Assembly (NCBI GenBank): GCA_915066865.1
Contig: CAJZEE010000007.1
Coordinates: 1-48,409 of the forward strand
Length of the DNA stretch: 48,409 bases
Direction of reading: 5' to 3'
Origin: an uncultured Veillonella sp.
GTDB lineage: Bacteria; Bacillota; Negativicutes; Veillonellales; Veillonellaceae
Shown: piece after piece, positions 17,927 to 26,775 of the stretch
How positions within the stretch are numbered: the first letter of the stretch is position 1
Layout of the letters: each line of letters begins with the position of its first letter
Notes under the pieces: model-generated
Databases searched by the model: none
Told to the model about the DNA's origin: nothing
The model's input: the letters and a program-made list of their open reading frames with translations, nothing else
Translations under genes and position numbers: made by a program

Positions 17927-17970
17927 TTATAACCTCATCACATAACATACACAAATAGTTACAAACCATA

Positions 17971-19044
17971 TTAATCAAGAGATTCCATATATTGAATAGC
18001 CTTAGTCAACATATCTGCTGTAATTTTATATGGAGATACATCAATATCATGAACAGATGTAGCCTTTTCAACAATTCGAGGAATATGCGATGCAGTAAGA
18101 TCTAATTGTGAAAGTTTAGTAGGCCAACCTAATTCGCGATATACTGGCAACCACCGTTGTAACTCATCCATTTGTTGGTCAACGGTTAACAAAATAAGTA
18201 AGCCATAAGCTACTATTTCACCATGCAAATGATTTTCTTCTGTTTCTTTATTAGTAACACAGCCATAACATACAGCATGAGCCATGTTGCTATTATATGC
18301 CATAGGAACACAACCTGATACAACACCGGTAGTAAAGATAACAGTCATAGCAATGGTATCAAAGGCATCACTACGTTTATTAGCTTGACTATCTTTATAG
18401 GCTTGTATACCATGTGCTAAAATTGGTTCACTACACATAGAAGCTAGAGTAAGGCCTAACTGAGTATTATAGTCTTGCTCGCGACTGCGAGCAGAAAGAT
18501 GAGTTTCATAGTGTTTTGCAATAGTATCTCCCATTCCTGCCCACAAGTAACGGCTTGGTGCTTCTACGAGAATATCAGCATCAATAAAGCAGTGCACAGG
18601 AGGATGATTTACAAAAGCTACGTCATCAAAAGTATGATCTGCCGTGTATACAGCTGCCACTTCTGACGTTGCCGCACAAGTAGACGCAATGGTTGGAATT
18701 GTAAAGAATGGTTTATCATCTAACTCTATAGCTACTACTTTTACCGTATCCATGGCCTTACCACCACCAACAGCAAACAAAAAGTCCGCATCTTTTACAG
18801 ATGCCATTTGTGCAATTTCCTTGCCTCGAGCAAAAGTACACTCTCCACCAAAGTGGATAATATCTAGCACCTTAATCCCCGCTTTATCAAGCACTGGACG
18901 AATGTGTGGCAAAGCTTTAGAAAGAGCTGTTTCGCCACCGATGATAGCTACAGACTTGCCATATAATTTTGTAAACTTTGGAATAGCGTCAAATACATCA
19001 TGACCTCCAAAACTATAACTAGGTAAACAATGAGTACTACGCAT
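17971..19044 (-). CDS. iron-containing alcohol dehydrogenase, glycerol-dehydrogenase-like
   Basis: 357-residue GldA-superfamily oxidoreductase. The N-terminal NAD-binding region has VGGGKAMDTVK near residue 93, and the metal-binding half has D/H ligands in the stretches GMGDTIAKHYE, NSNMAHAVCYG and HLHGEIVAYG. It oxidises or reduces a polyol or short alcohol with NAD(H); the true substrate is unknown. Ribosome site AAGGAAGG precedes the ATG. It appears to be a single-gene unit. Confidence 0.85.
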   Translation of the reverse strand: MRSTHCLPSYSFGGHDVFDAIPKFTKLYGKSVAIIGGETALSKALPHIRPVLDKAGIKVLDIIHFGGECTFARGKEIAQMASVKDADFLFAVGGGKAMDTVKVVAIELDDKPFFTIPTIASTCAATSEVAAVYTADHTFDDVAFVNHPPVHCFIDADILVEAPSRYLWAGMGDTIAKHYETHLSARSREQDYNTQLGLTLASMCSEPILAHGIQAYKDSQANKRSDAFDTIAMTVIFTTGVVSGCVPMAYNSNMAHAVCYGCVTNKETEENHLHGEIVAYGLLILLTVDQQMDELQRWLPVYRELGWPTKLSQLDLTASHIPRIVEKATSVHDIDVSPYKITADMLTKAIQYMESLD

Positions 19045-19144
19045 AAAATTTCCTTCCTTCTTTTATCATTTATATCCTTATTTATCCTTATTATAGAAAC
19101 TTCTACACACAAAATCAATTTTATATGACAACAATCAAAACATA

Positions 19145-19187
19145 AAAAGGCTCTATACTCTCACAAAATGAAAGCATAGAGCCTTTA
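19145..19187 (-). terminator. brnQ terminator
   Basis: Stem AAAGGCTCTAT / ATAGAGCCTTT with a loop of about 18 bases and A/T-rich flanks, just past the brnQ stop. Confidence 0.75.
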
Positions 19188-19193
19188 TCTTTA

Positions 19194-20525
19194 TTACTTA
19201 TTATCGGAAGCAAGACCTTTATGGATAAGACCCACAACAAAGCCTAATACCGCAAAGCTTACCCAGCCCATACCAGCACTTTGGAATGGAATATATTGAG
19301 CAAAGAGCTGTTCCAAAGCTATAGGTGCAATACCTGCAGTCTCAAGACCAGTCATAAGAGCAGAGATCATTGTGAACGCTACAGTCCATGCATATACGCA
19401 ACGACGACCACCGAACACATTATGAAGAAGTGCCAACAAAATGATTACGATAGTCAACGGATACAAGAGCATCAACACAGGGATTGCTGCACTGATGATT
19501 GTTTTCAAGCCAAACATACTAAGGCCAAAGGCCGCTAGAGAGAAAATTACTACATATAATTTGTAACTAATCTTTGGAGTCAGCTTGTGGAAATACGTAC
19601 CGCAAGAAGTGATAAGACCAATACTTGTAGACAAGCAAGCTAGCAGCACGATGATAGCCAAGATGATTTGACCGAACTCACCAAACAAATAGTTAGCACT
19701 TACGGACAATACAGGAGCCCCTGTCTCGAACAAACCAAAGCGTTCAACACTTGTAGCACCAATATTAGCGATAAATACATACACGATACCAAGAAGGCCT
19801 ACCGCAATTGCACCTACCTCCATTACTGTTTTTGTAATCACAGCACGAGATGTAGCACCACTGAGGCGTACAAAATCGATTACAAGAATAGCAAATACTA
19901 CGGAAGCTAAGGCATCCATTGTATTGTAGCCATCTAAGAAGCCTTGTAACACAGCCGTTGGTGCATCACCATATGCCGGTTGTGGTGCCGCATACCCACC
20001 AAGTGGAGTAATAAAAGATTTAACAATCAACAACAGAATTACAAGAAGTAAAGCTGGTGTCAAAATATTACCGATACGGTTAACAAGTTTTTGTGGACTA
20101 ATAGATAACCACAAAGAAATACCAAAGAATAATGCCAAGAAAATTGGTTCCATATTCATGCTTAAACCTTCAGCAAAAGGTTTAATTGCGATTTCATAAG
20201 CTACAGTACCAGTACGCGGCGTCGCAAACATTGGACCAATACTCAAGTAAAGAGAAATAGTATACAACAAGCCATAAATCGGATGAACACGGCTTGCTAG
20301 TTCTTCAACATCTTTACAGGAAGAATAGCCCATTGCTGCAACACCTAAGAGTGGAAGTCCTACACCAGTTAACACAAAGCCAAGCAAAGCCCAACCTACA
20401 TTATCACCAGCTTGTTGACCTAAGGCCGCTGGGAAGATCAAGTTCCCTGCCCCAAAGAATAGGGCAAATAACATCATGCCTATAGCCAGATAAGCACGGG
20501 TCGACAGATTATCGTTACCATTCAT
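19194..20525 (-). CDS. brnQ: branched-chain amino acid transporter (LIVCS family)
   Basis: 443-residue membrane protein with about 12 transmembrane segments. It opens with the LIVCS hallmark AIGMMLFALFFGAGNLIFPA followed by LGQQAGDNV. It imports leucine, isoleucine and valine with Na+ or H+. Start ATG preceded by AAAGGGGGTTACATTT. The ribosome site lies within one arm of a strong palindrome (20534-20582), which may control expression. Confidence 0.93.
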   Translation of the reverse strand: MNGNDNLSTRAYLAIGMMLFALFFGAGNLIFPAALGQQAGDNVGWALLGFVLTGVGLPLLGVAAMGYSSCKDVEELASRVHPIYGLLYTISLYLSIGPMFATPRTGTVAYEIAIKPFAEGLSMNMEPIFLALFFGISLWLSISPQKLVNRIGNILTPALLLVILLLIVKSFITPLGGYAAPQPAYGDAPTAVLQGFLDGYNTMDALASVVFAILVIDFVRLSGATSRAVITKTVMEVGAIAVGLLGIVYVFIANIGATSVERFGLFETGAPVLSVSANYLFGEFGQIILAIIVLLACLSTSIGLITSCGTYFHKLTPKISYKLYVVIFSLAAFGLSMFGLKTIISAAIPVLMLLYPLTIVIILLALLHNVFGGRRCVYAWTVAFTMISALMTGLETAGIAPIALEQLFAQYIPFQSAGMGWVSFAVLGFVVGLIHKGLASDNK

Positions 20526-20533
20526 AAATGTAA

Positions 20534-20582
20534 CCCCCTTTAGGTTATATAAAAATAATATTACTATTATAATCTAAAGGGG
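20534..20582 (-). promoter_or_regulatory. palindrome over brnQ promoter and ribosome-binding site
   Basis: Inverted repeat CCCCTTTAGGTTATA / TATAATCTAAAGGGG (one mismatch) with an AT-only centre of about 18 bases. Read on the minus strand it contains a -10-like TATAAT in the upstream arm and the AAAGGGG ribosome site in the downstream arm. It could be a repressor operator, or an mRNA hairpin hiding the ribosome site if transcription starts further upstream. Confidence 0.5.
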
Positions 20583-20729
20583 CTTGGGTATACAAGAAAA
20601 ATATCCTCACTATTCTATATCCGTATAGAGTTATTCCCATAAGTAACAGACTTTAACTTTTACTTATAGAAATAAGTAGATAAATTCCTATTTTACAGTA
20701 ATCATTACAGACTATTAATTGGTCATTCA

Positions 20730-22733
20730 CTACAAAAGATTTCTTATATGAACTTGTACATCATAAAAGGTGCTCCCCCATCCCTGATCGGTAGGACGAG
20801 CTGCGGTAAGCGCATTGATTGCCACGTGAGGATCACTCGATTGAGATTGCCACCATACACCTAGTGTTACCAATGTCCCTCTCTGTACTTCATCGTCGTA
20901 GTATGCTTTAATTTTTACACTGCCACGATCGTTATAGATTTCTACCTCAGCACCATCGTTTATGTTATACATTTTTGCATCTTCTGGATGGATGCGAAGT
21001 TTCATCAACTCAGGATCATTAAAGTCTAATTCGCAGAAGCTAGAGTCCAAAATTCGAATATCATTACCATTTATAAGCCAAAACGGTGCATTATCACCAT
21101 ATGGAGGCATATACCGAATTAATGGTTCTACATCCTGCGGATTATATAATTCAATTTTTCCAGACGGTGTTTTGAAATCCATCTTATAACTCTCAGGTAC
21201 CGTCATCTCCACAGGCTCACCATTTAAAATCAACTCTTGGTCCCTCTTGGATATACGACTCGAAGTCCGCACAATTTGTTCAATAAGATCTTTTTCACTA
21301 AGGTCAAAAAAATCATCCTCCAACCCCATGCGTTTTGCTAACTCAGCAATAACTTGCCAGTTGGAACGAGATTCACCAATTGGCTCAATCAATTTGTAAC
21401 CCGTCCCAATTGTGTAATGACCATAAGAATTATAAATATCATCATGCTCCACAGATGTTGTGGCTGGTAAAATAATATCAGCATACTTACAAGTATCCGT
21501 AAAGAAACGCTCATGTACCACAGTGAATAAGTCATCGCGCATCAACCCTCTACGTACAACATTCTGGTCAGGAGCTGTGATAGCCGGATTTGAAGAGAAG
21601 ATATATAAACTATGAACTTTAGTTCCTTCAGGGTTTATAAGCATTTCACCCAGTTTAATCATAGGCATCAATCGTTTAGCTGGCGCATGAACATGAGCCT
21701 GTTGCATCACATCTTTGCCAATAAATTTACTACCACTAGCACTCGACAACAATCCACCCCCAGGATATTGCCATGCTCCAACCACAGCAGGCAAGGCATT
21801 AATAGCACGGCATGTCATAGCACCATTGCCATATCGAGATAGTCCACTGCCGAGACGAATAAACGGCGCTTTTGACTTTGCATAAGCATGAGCAAACTCA
21901 GTCATCCGCTCCACAGAAACACCGCAAATTTCAGCCGCTTTTCCCGGCGTAAAGTCAAGCAACACCTCTTTTACCAACTCATCGTAGCCTTGGACATGCT
22001 TCTTAATAAAATCTATATCTGCCAAGCCATCACGATGAATGATATGGAGCATCCCTAAAGCTAGTGCCCCATCACTTCCTGGTTTAACGTAAATATGTTC
22101 ATGAGCTTGGCTAAAAGTATAAGTTTTATGAGTGTCGATAATCCAAACGCGAGCCCCCTTCTTTTTCGCAATGTTCACATCATGTAAAATATGAACATCT
22201 GTGGCTGTCGCATTTATCCCCCACAAGACGATAAGATCACTATGTTGCGCCTCTTGTGGTTTAATCGCTAAGGTATCACCGTAAACAGAACGGAACCCCG
22301 CTTGTTTAGCAGGAGAGCAAATACCTCGATCTTGGTCTGTAGCACCAATACAACGGAAAAAATAATCTGCTGCAGGACTCTGAATAACCCCCATTGTTCC
22401 TGCATAAGAGTAACGCAAAATACTTTCACTGCCATAAGTATCAATAGTTTCTTTGAAATTATTGACAATTGCATCAAGGGCTTCATCCCAACTAATACGA
22501 GTGTACTGATCTTCACCAATTCCCTTTTTACCGACACGCTTCATAGGGGACTTCAAGCGCAATGGAGAATGGATTACCTTTTCATAATGTGCCATCTTAG
22601 GGCATAGTGTACCTCTTGTGAAAGCATGTGCTCTATCCCCTCGAACAGATATTACTTTATTATTATCGACTGATACAATGAGACCGCATGCATCGGGACA
22701 ATCGTATGGGCATACAGATTTATATTCTTTCAT
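20730..22733 (-). CDS. cytoplasmic molybdopterin oxidoreductase (DMSO reductase family)
   Basis: 667 residues. An N-terminal [4Fe-4S] site is formed by C8, C12, C16 and C44 (CPYDCPDACG ... GTLCPKM), followed by the bis-MGD oxidoreductase fold and the C-terminal MGD-binding beta-barrel (LRIHPEDAKMYNINDGAEVE). C139 in GICSPAK may be the molybdenum ligand. There is no twin-arginine signal, so it stays in the cytoplasm. No electron-transfer or membrane subunit gene adjoins it. Length and architecture recall Bacillus YyaE-type proteins of unknown substrate. The ATG at 22733 has GAGG eight bases upstream; the GTG at 22742 overlaps that site. Confidence 0.85.
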   Translation of the reverse strand: MKEYKSVCPYDCPDACGLIVSVDNNKVISVRGDRAHAFTRGTLCPKMAHYEKVIHSPLRLKSPMKRVGKKGIGEDQYTRISWDEALDAIVNNFKETIDTYGSESILRYSYAGTMGVIQSPAADYFFRCIGATDQDRGICSPAKQAGFRSVYGDTLAIKPQEAQHSDLIVLWGINATATDVHILHDVNIAKKKGARVWIIDTHKTYTFSQAHEHIYVKPGSDGALALGMLHIIHRDGLADIDFIKKHVQGYDELVKEVLLDFTPGKAAEICGVSVERMTEFAHAYAKSKAPFIRLGSGLSRYGNGAMTCRAINALPAVVGAWQYPGGGLLSSASGSKFIGKDVMQQAHVHAPAKRLMPMIKLGEMLINPEGTKVHSLYIFSSNPAITAPDQNVVRRGLMRDDLFTVVHERFFTDTCKYADIILPATTSVEHDDIYNSYGHYTIGTGYKLIEPIGESRSNWQVIAELAKRMGLEDDFFDLSEKDLIEQIVRTSSRISKRDQELILNGEPVEMTVPESYKMDFKTPSGKIELYNPQDVEPLIRYMPPYGDNAPFWLINGNDIRILDSSFCELDFNDPELMKLRIHPEDAKMYNINDGAEVEIYNDRGSVKIKAYYDDEVQRGTLVTLGVWWQSQSSDPHVAINALTAARPTDQGWGSTFYDVQVHIRNLL

Positions 22734-23112
22734 AATAAGCACCTCGCTTATAAATTGTATAAACTATAGGATGTATATTTATATTATATTATAGTATGAC
22801 TCGTATAAGTATAACCTTTTGCACATCTTCTGAATTAAAAAGGTTTTAGAAATGATTATTTTATGTATATCAATGCATTCGATTATCACATTACATTTAT
22901 GACCTCATCATTTATTTTGATATATATAGTTAGACATTTCAAGTTTTATCGATATCTATCCATTATCATTCTTGTCCAATGCCTAAACAGATATACTAAT
23001 AAGTTCTATAAAAATACCAAAATTCTTCAAAAAAATCATGTAATCATTACTAAAAGTCATAACCATATAGTTTTAGGTATAATCAGACATTTTAATAGTG
23101 TCGTATAGATTA

Positions 23113-23128
23113 TGTGACAAAAATCACC
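23113..23128 (+). promoter_or_regulatory. CRP/FNR-type dyad upstream of the dehydrogenase
   Basis: TGTGA-CAAAAA-TCACC matches the CRP half-sites TGTGA-N6-TCACA at nine of ten positions. Its centre is about 87 bases upstream of the transcription start expected from the -10 box at 23196-23201, a usual distance for a class I activator. The regulator itself is not in the window. Confidence 0.45.
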
Positions 23129-23172
23129 GGTACGTATGCGTATTTAGTAATGTCGTTCAGACTGTAAGACTA

Positions 23173-23201
23173 TTCAATCTCACTTGTTTCTGTGCTATAC
23201 T
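23173..23201 (+). promoter_or_regulatory. promoter of the LDH2-family dehydrogenase
   Basis: Extended -10 element TGC-TATACT (23196-23201) with a -35-like TTCAAT 17 bases upstream (23173-23178). The leader would be roughly 105 bases. Confidence 0.55.
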
Positions 23202-23313
23202 GACAGTGTCATTTGAGAGGATATAGAACTCACAAGAAATCATTTTGAATTCATGGTTATCTAATGTGAAGTAGCTATATCAGGTACATATTTTCTGAAA
23301 AGAGGTTTTAACG

Positions 23314-24453
23314 ATGGCAGACGCAAAAAACACTGTGTTATTCCCTTATGAAACACTAAAAAAATTGAGCATGGACGCTTTCCAAAAATTTGGTTTCTCC
23401 GAAAAAGAAGCTGACATCATCCAAGACGTACTTTTGACTTCTGACTTGTTCGGTATTCAAAGCCATGGTATGCAACGTATGGTTCGTTACCATAAAGGTA
23501 TCACTAATGGCTTGATTAAAATCGACGCTAAACCTGAAATCGTAAAAGAAACTCCAATTTCTGCAGTTATCGACGGTCATGACGGCATGGGTCAATTATT
23601 GGGTCATAAAGCTATGGAAATGGCTATCGAAAAAGCTAAAAAATCCGGTGTTGGTATCGTATCCGTACGTAACTCCAACCACTACGGTATCGCCGGTTAC
23701 TATGCTAAAATGGCATCCGACCAAGGCTTAATCGGTTTCTCTTGTACAAACTCCGAAGCAATCATGGTTCCTACATATGCTCGTAAAGCTATGCTTGGTT
23801 CTAACCCTATCGCTTGGACTGTACCAGCTGATCCTGTTGACTTCTTCTTCGATTGCTCCACTACAGTAGTAACTCGTGGTAAACTTGAAATGTACAATAA
23901 AATGGGCAAAGCTACTCCAGATGGTTGGGCTGTTAATAAAGACGGCGTTCCTTCCACTGATGCAGCTGAAGTATTGGGCAACATCTCCCGTCATGAAGGC
24001 GGCGGTATCCTTCCTTTAGGTGGTGCTACAGAAGTTCTTGGGGGCCACAAAGGTTATGGTAACGGCATGATTGCTGAATTATTCTCCTCTATCTTGTCCC
24101 AAGGTGGTACTTCCAACAAATGTATGGTTGGTGGTAAATCCAATATCTGCCACGGCTTCATGGCTATCAACCCTGAATTCTTCGGTGACCCTGCGGAAAT
24201 CAAAAAACACTTCTCCCAATTCTTACAAGAATTACGTGAAGCACCTAAAGCTCAAGGTCAAGATCGTATCTATACTCATGGCGAAAAAGAACATGAATCC
24301 GTTGAAAAAGTTAAAGCTGAAGGCATCCCTGTACTTAACGGTACAATGCTTGAAGTTCAAGACCTTTGCAATGAATTAGGTCTAGACTTCAAATCCTACT
24401 TCGGCGATTATGTACCAGAAGCTCCTGCTACAATGTTCAAAGGTAACTACTAA
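23314..24453 (+). CDS. LDH2-family malate/L-lactate dehydrogenase
   Basis: 379-residue NAD(P)-dependent oxidoreductase of the type II malate/lactate dehydrogenase family, unrelated to classical LDH. Family features are SHGMQRM near residue 50, the catalytic histidine in VRNSNHYGIAGYYA (H123), PIAWTVPA, and GGHKGYGNGM. It most likely interconverts lactate or malate with its keto acid. The lactate permease gene downstream argues for lactate use. Codon use is strongly biased, with repeated use of a few codons, as in highly expressed genes. Start follows AAAAGAGGTTTTAACG. Confidence 0.88.
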   Translation: MADAKNTVLFPYETLKKLSMDAFQKFGFSEKEADIIQDVLLTSDLFGIQSHGMQRMVRYHKGITNGLIKIDAKPEIVKETPISAVIDGHDGMGQLLGHKAMEMAIEKAKKSGVGIVSVRNSNHYGIAGYYAKMASDQGLIGFSCTNSEAIMVPTYARKAMLGSNPIAWTVPADPVDFFFDCSTTVVTRGKLEMYNKMGKATPDGWAVNKDGVPSTDAAEVLGNISRHEGGGILPLGGATEVLGGHKGYGNGMIAELFSSILSQGGTSNKCMVGGKSNICHGFMAINPEFFGDPAEIKKHFSQFLQELREAPKAQGQDRIYTHGEKEHESVEKVKAEGIPVLNGTMLEVQDLCNELGLDFKSYFGDYVPEAPATMFKGNY

Positions 24454-24502
24454 TACCTAAACTTAGTAATGGCCCTAACAAGGACTTGTAGTTAGTACAG
24501 AA

Positions 24503-24540
24503 GGGGACATAAACACTGTTTATGTCCCCTCTCTTATGTT
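24503..24540 (+). terminator. terminator after the dehydrogenase gene
   Basis: Stem GGGGACATAAAC / GTTTATGTCCCC with a three-base loop, then TCTCTTATGTTTTT. A second perfect hairpin, TTAACCTCATA / TATGAGGTTAA (24542-24566), follows directly. The dehydrogenase and permease are therefore probably separate transcription units, or the permease is reduced by partial termination. Confidence 0.65.
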
Positions 24541-24748
24541 TTTAACCTCATAGGCTATGAGGTTAAAAAATTTTATGTACTATATCAATTTTTATGATAA
24601 GTATATCTGTTATTTTATTGTAAGCTTTTATTTTAACTGAACTTTTACAAATTAACATCATAGCGATTTATTCATCAATTAAATTGATTAAACTACGTCG
24701 TCCTGTTGAGCATATATTTTTGTTTTACTTGAAAGGATGATCTTAGAA

Positions 24749-26386
24749 ATGAGTGCTATCACCGTTCTATTAGCGCTATCTCCAATCATTTGGTTGATTG
24801 TAGCGTTATCCATCTTGAAATTACCTGCATGGCAAGCAACAAGTGTTGCTGCGATTGGTTCTTTCATTATCGCTATTACAGCATTCCAAGCTGACCCATT
24901 TATTATGGTCACTGGTGCCCTTGAAGGTGCCGCATTGGCAATCTGGCCAATCCTATTAGTTATTACAGCTGCTATCTTCGTTTATAACTTGGTAGTACAT
25001 ACGAAAGCAATGGAAACTATTAAAACCATGCTTTCTTCTGTAACATCTGATACTCGTGTACTTGCATTACTACTTGCATGGGGCTTTGGTGCCTTCATGG
25101 AAGGTATGGCTGGCTTCGGTACTGCCGTTGCAATTCCTGCAGCTATGATGGTTGCCGTAGGTTTTGACCCACTTAAATCTATCATCGCATGTCTCGTTGC
25201 AAACTCCGTACCAACAACATTTGGTTCTATCGGGATTCCAACAACTACATTGGCATCCTTAACAAACCTTGATCCAAGCCATTTAGGTACATTCATTTCC
25301 GTACAATTGTTCTTGCTTAACCTTATCGCTCCATTCTTTGTTGTTATGATTATTGGTGGCGGTATTAAAGCGTTAAAAGGCGTATTCCTTGTAACATTAC
25401 TTTCTGGTTTAGCATTAGCAGTTCCTGAAACTGTAATCAACGCTGTAATGGGTCCAGAATTATCCGTAATTTCTGCATCCATCGTTATCATGGCAGTTAT
25501 CATTGGTTGTGCAAAAATCATGCCTCCTAATGATCCTAAATACGCAGTTAAACAAACTGGCGAAGTCCCTAAAGTTTCTGGTGGCGAAGGCCTTGTAGCT
25601 GCAATGCCATTCATCTTAATCTTCGTATTATTGTTATTAACTTCTAAATTGTTCCCTGCAATTAATGGTCCTCTTGCGTCCATTAAAACATCTGTACCTA
25701 TTTATCAAGGTGCTGGTGCAAAACCTTACACATTCGTATGGATTGCAACTCCTGGTATTATGATTTTTATCGCTGGTATTGTTGGTGGTTTCATCCAAAA
25801 AGCAAAAGCTGGCGAAATCTTCGGTACATTGGGTAGCACAGTTAAAAACTTGAAATTCACATACCTTACAATCATCACAGTTGTTATGACAGCTAAATTG
25901 ATGACTTACTCTGGTATGACTGCAGATATTGCAAAAGCAATGGTTGCTGGTACAGGTACATTGTACCCTCTATTCGCACCTATCGTAGGTGCGTTAGGTG
26001 CCTTCTTGACTGGTTCTGGTACAAACTCCAACGTATTGTTTGGCCCACTTCAAATTGCTGCAGCCCAAGGCTTAGATCCTACAAACTTCGAAGACCTTGG
26101 TTTCTGGTTGGCAGCAGTTAACTCCGGTGCAGCTGGTATCGGCAAAATGTTGTCCCCACAATCCATCGCGATTTCTATTGGTGCCGTAGGGCCTGCTTTG
26201 AAAGCATACCTAGAAAACCACAAAGAAATCAGTGCTGAAGAAGCTCATAAACTAGAACATGAAATCGAAGCAAGCGTTATCATGAACAGTGCCTTCAAAT
26301 ACTTCATTGTATTCATCGTAATGCACGGTTGTATTTCCTTCTTCGGTCAACATTTCATCCATGAAATTCACCACTTTTTCTTCTAA
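24749..26386 (+). CDS. lctP: L-lactate permease
   Basis: 545-residue LctP-family membrane protein importing lactate with protons. It begins SAITVLLALSPIIWLIVALS and carries the family signatures GFGAFMEGMAGFGTAVAIPA and TGSGTNSNVLFGPLQ. About 13 hydrophobic segments. The ATG at 24749 is preferred; the ATG at 24737 abuts the AAAGG ribosome site with no spacing. The chosen start leaves about 12 bases of spacing, slightly long. It follows the LDH2-family gene, forming a lactate uptake and oxidation pair. Confidence 0.94.
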   Translation: MSAITVLLALSPIIWLIVALSILKLPAWQATSVAAIGSFIIAITAFQADPFIMVTGALEGAALAIWPILLVITAAIFVYNLVVHTKAMETIKTMLSSVTSDTRVLALLLAWGFGAFMEGMAGFGTAVAIPAAMMVAVGFDPLKSIIACLVANSVPTTFGSIGIPTTTLASLTNLDPSHLGTFISVQLFLLNLIAPFFVVMIIGGGIKALKGVFLVTLLSGLALAVPETVINAVMGPELSVISASIVIMAVIIGCAKIMPPNDPKYAVKQTGEVPKVSGGEGLVAAMPFILIFVLLLLTSKLFPAINGPLASIKTSVPIYQGAGAKPYTFVWIATPGIMIFIAGIVGGFIQKAKAGEIFGTLGSTVKNLKFTYLTIITVVMTAKLMTYSGMTADIAKAMVAGTGTLYPLFAPIVGALGAFLTGSGTNSNVLFGPLQIAAAQGLDPTNFEDLGFWLAAVNSGAAGIGKMLSPQSIAISIGAVGPALKAYLENHKEISAEEAHKLEHEIEASVIMNSAFKYFIVFIVMHGCISFFGQHFIHEIHHFFF

Positions 26387-26395
26387 GAACTGGTA

Positions 26396-26434
26396 ACAAA
26401 AAAAGAACAGCTCTTCACGAGCTGTTCTTTTTTG
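26396..26434 (+). terminator. lctP terminator
   Basis: Stem AAAAAAGAACAGCTC / GAGCTGTTCTTTTTT with a five-base loop, ten bases after the stop codon. Symmetric A and T runs would let it work in both directions. Confidence 0.9.
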
Positions 26435-26775
26435 TTGCCACATATGAGAATACTACATATAACATGGTTTAATGATATTGCTTCTACAGATGAAACCGTA
26501 GCTGTCCCGATTACTACTATTGCAGCTAACACAAAACCTTTTAGTTAATATTTCATATAATTCTCCCATCGCCAATAAACACATTGATATTTTTAGATAT
26601 AATTAATATACTAATTGTAATCTATAAATAGAGATATAGCAAACTCAATATTTCATATAGATATTTTTTCTCAATCATGGTAAAATACATCGTATCAAAT
26701 AGAAAAAATTAAATGCAGTCTGCGAAGTGCGATTCGCAGACTTTTATTTTTCTCACTTTAGTATAGGAGGGTTTT
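26435..26775. other. leader region before the drug exporter
   Basis: It contains a possible 34-codon frame (26444-26548), an AT-rich stretch with -10-like TAAAAT near 26680, a terminator hairpin (26718-26752) and the exporter ribosome site. No RNA gene family recognised. Confidence 0.5.
26718..26752 (+). terminator. terminator/attenuator 24 bases before the exporter start codon
   Basis: Stem GTCTGCGAA / TTCGCAGAC with a six-base loop followed by TTTTATTTTTC. It sits in the leader of the exporter gene, not after any gene, so it most likely attenuates exporter transcription. Confidence 0.6.

Larger units (their letters stand above)
22743..23313. other. ~570-base divergent intergenic region
   Basis: It separates the leftward molybdopterin gene from the rightward lactate/malate dehydrogenase gene. 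The left two thirds are AT-rich with a weak AACCTTTT / AAAAGGTT hairpin at 22813-22845. The 81-residue frame at 22863-23108 lacks a ribosome site and looks spurious. The right third holds a CRP-like dyad and a good promoter (listed separately). Confidence 0.6.

Noticed and set aside
22863..23108. 81-codon frame upstream of the LDH2-family gene
   Set aside because: AT-rich codon content, no ribosome site, no family; it overlaps the region expected to hold regulatory sequence.
24982..25683. 233-codon open frame antisense to lctP
   Set aside because: Antisense shadow of a strongly codon-biased gene; no ribosome site, no recognisable domain, and lctP is unmistakable.
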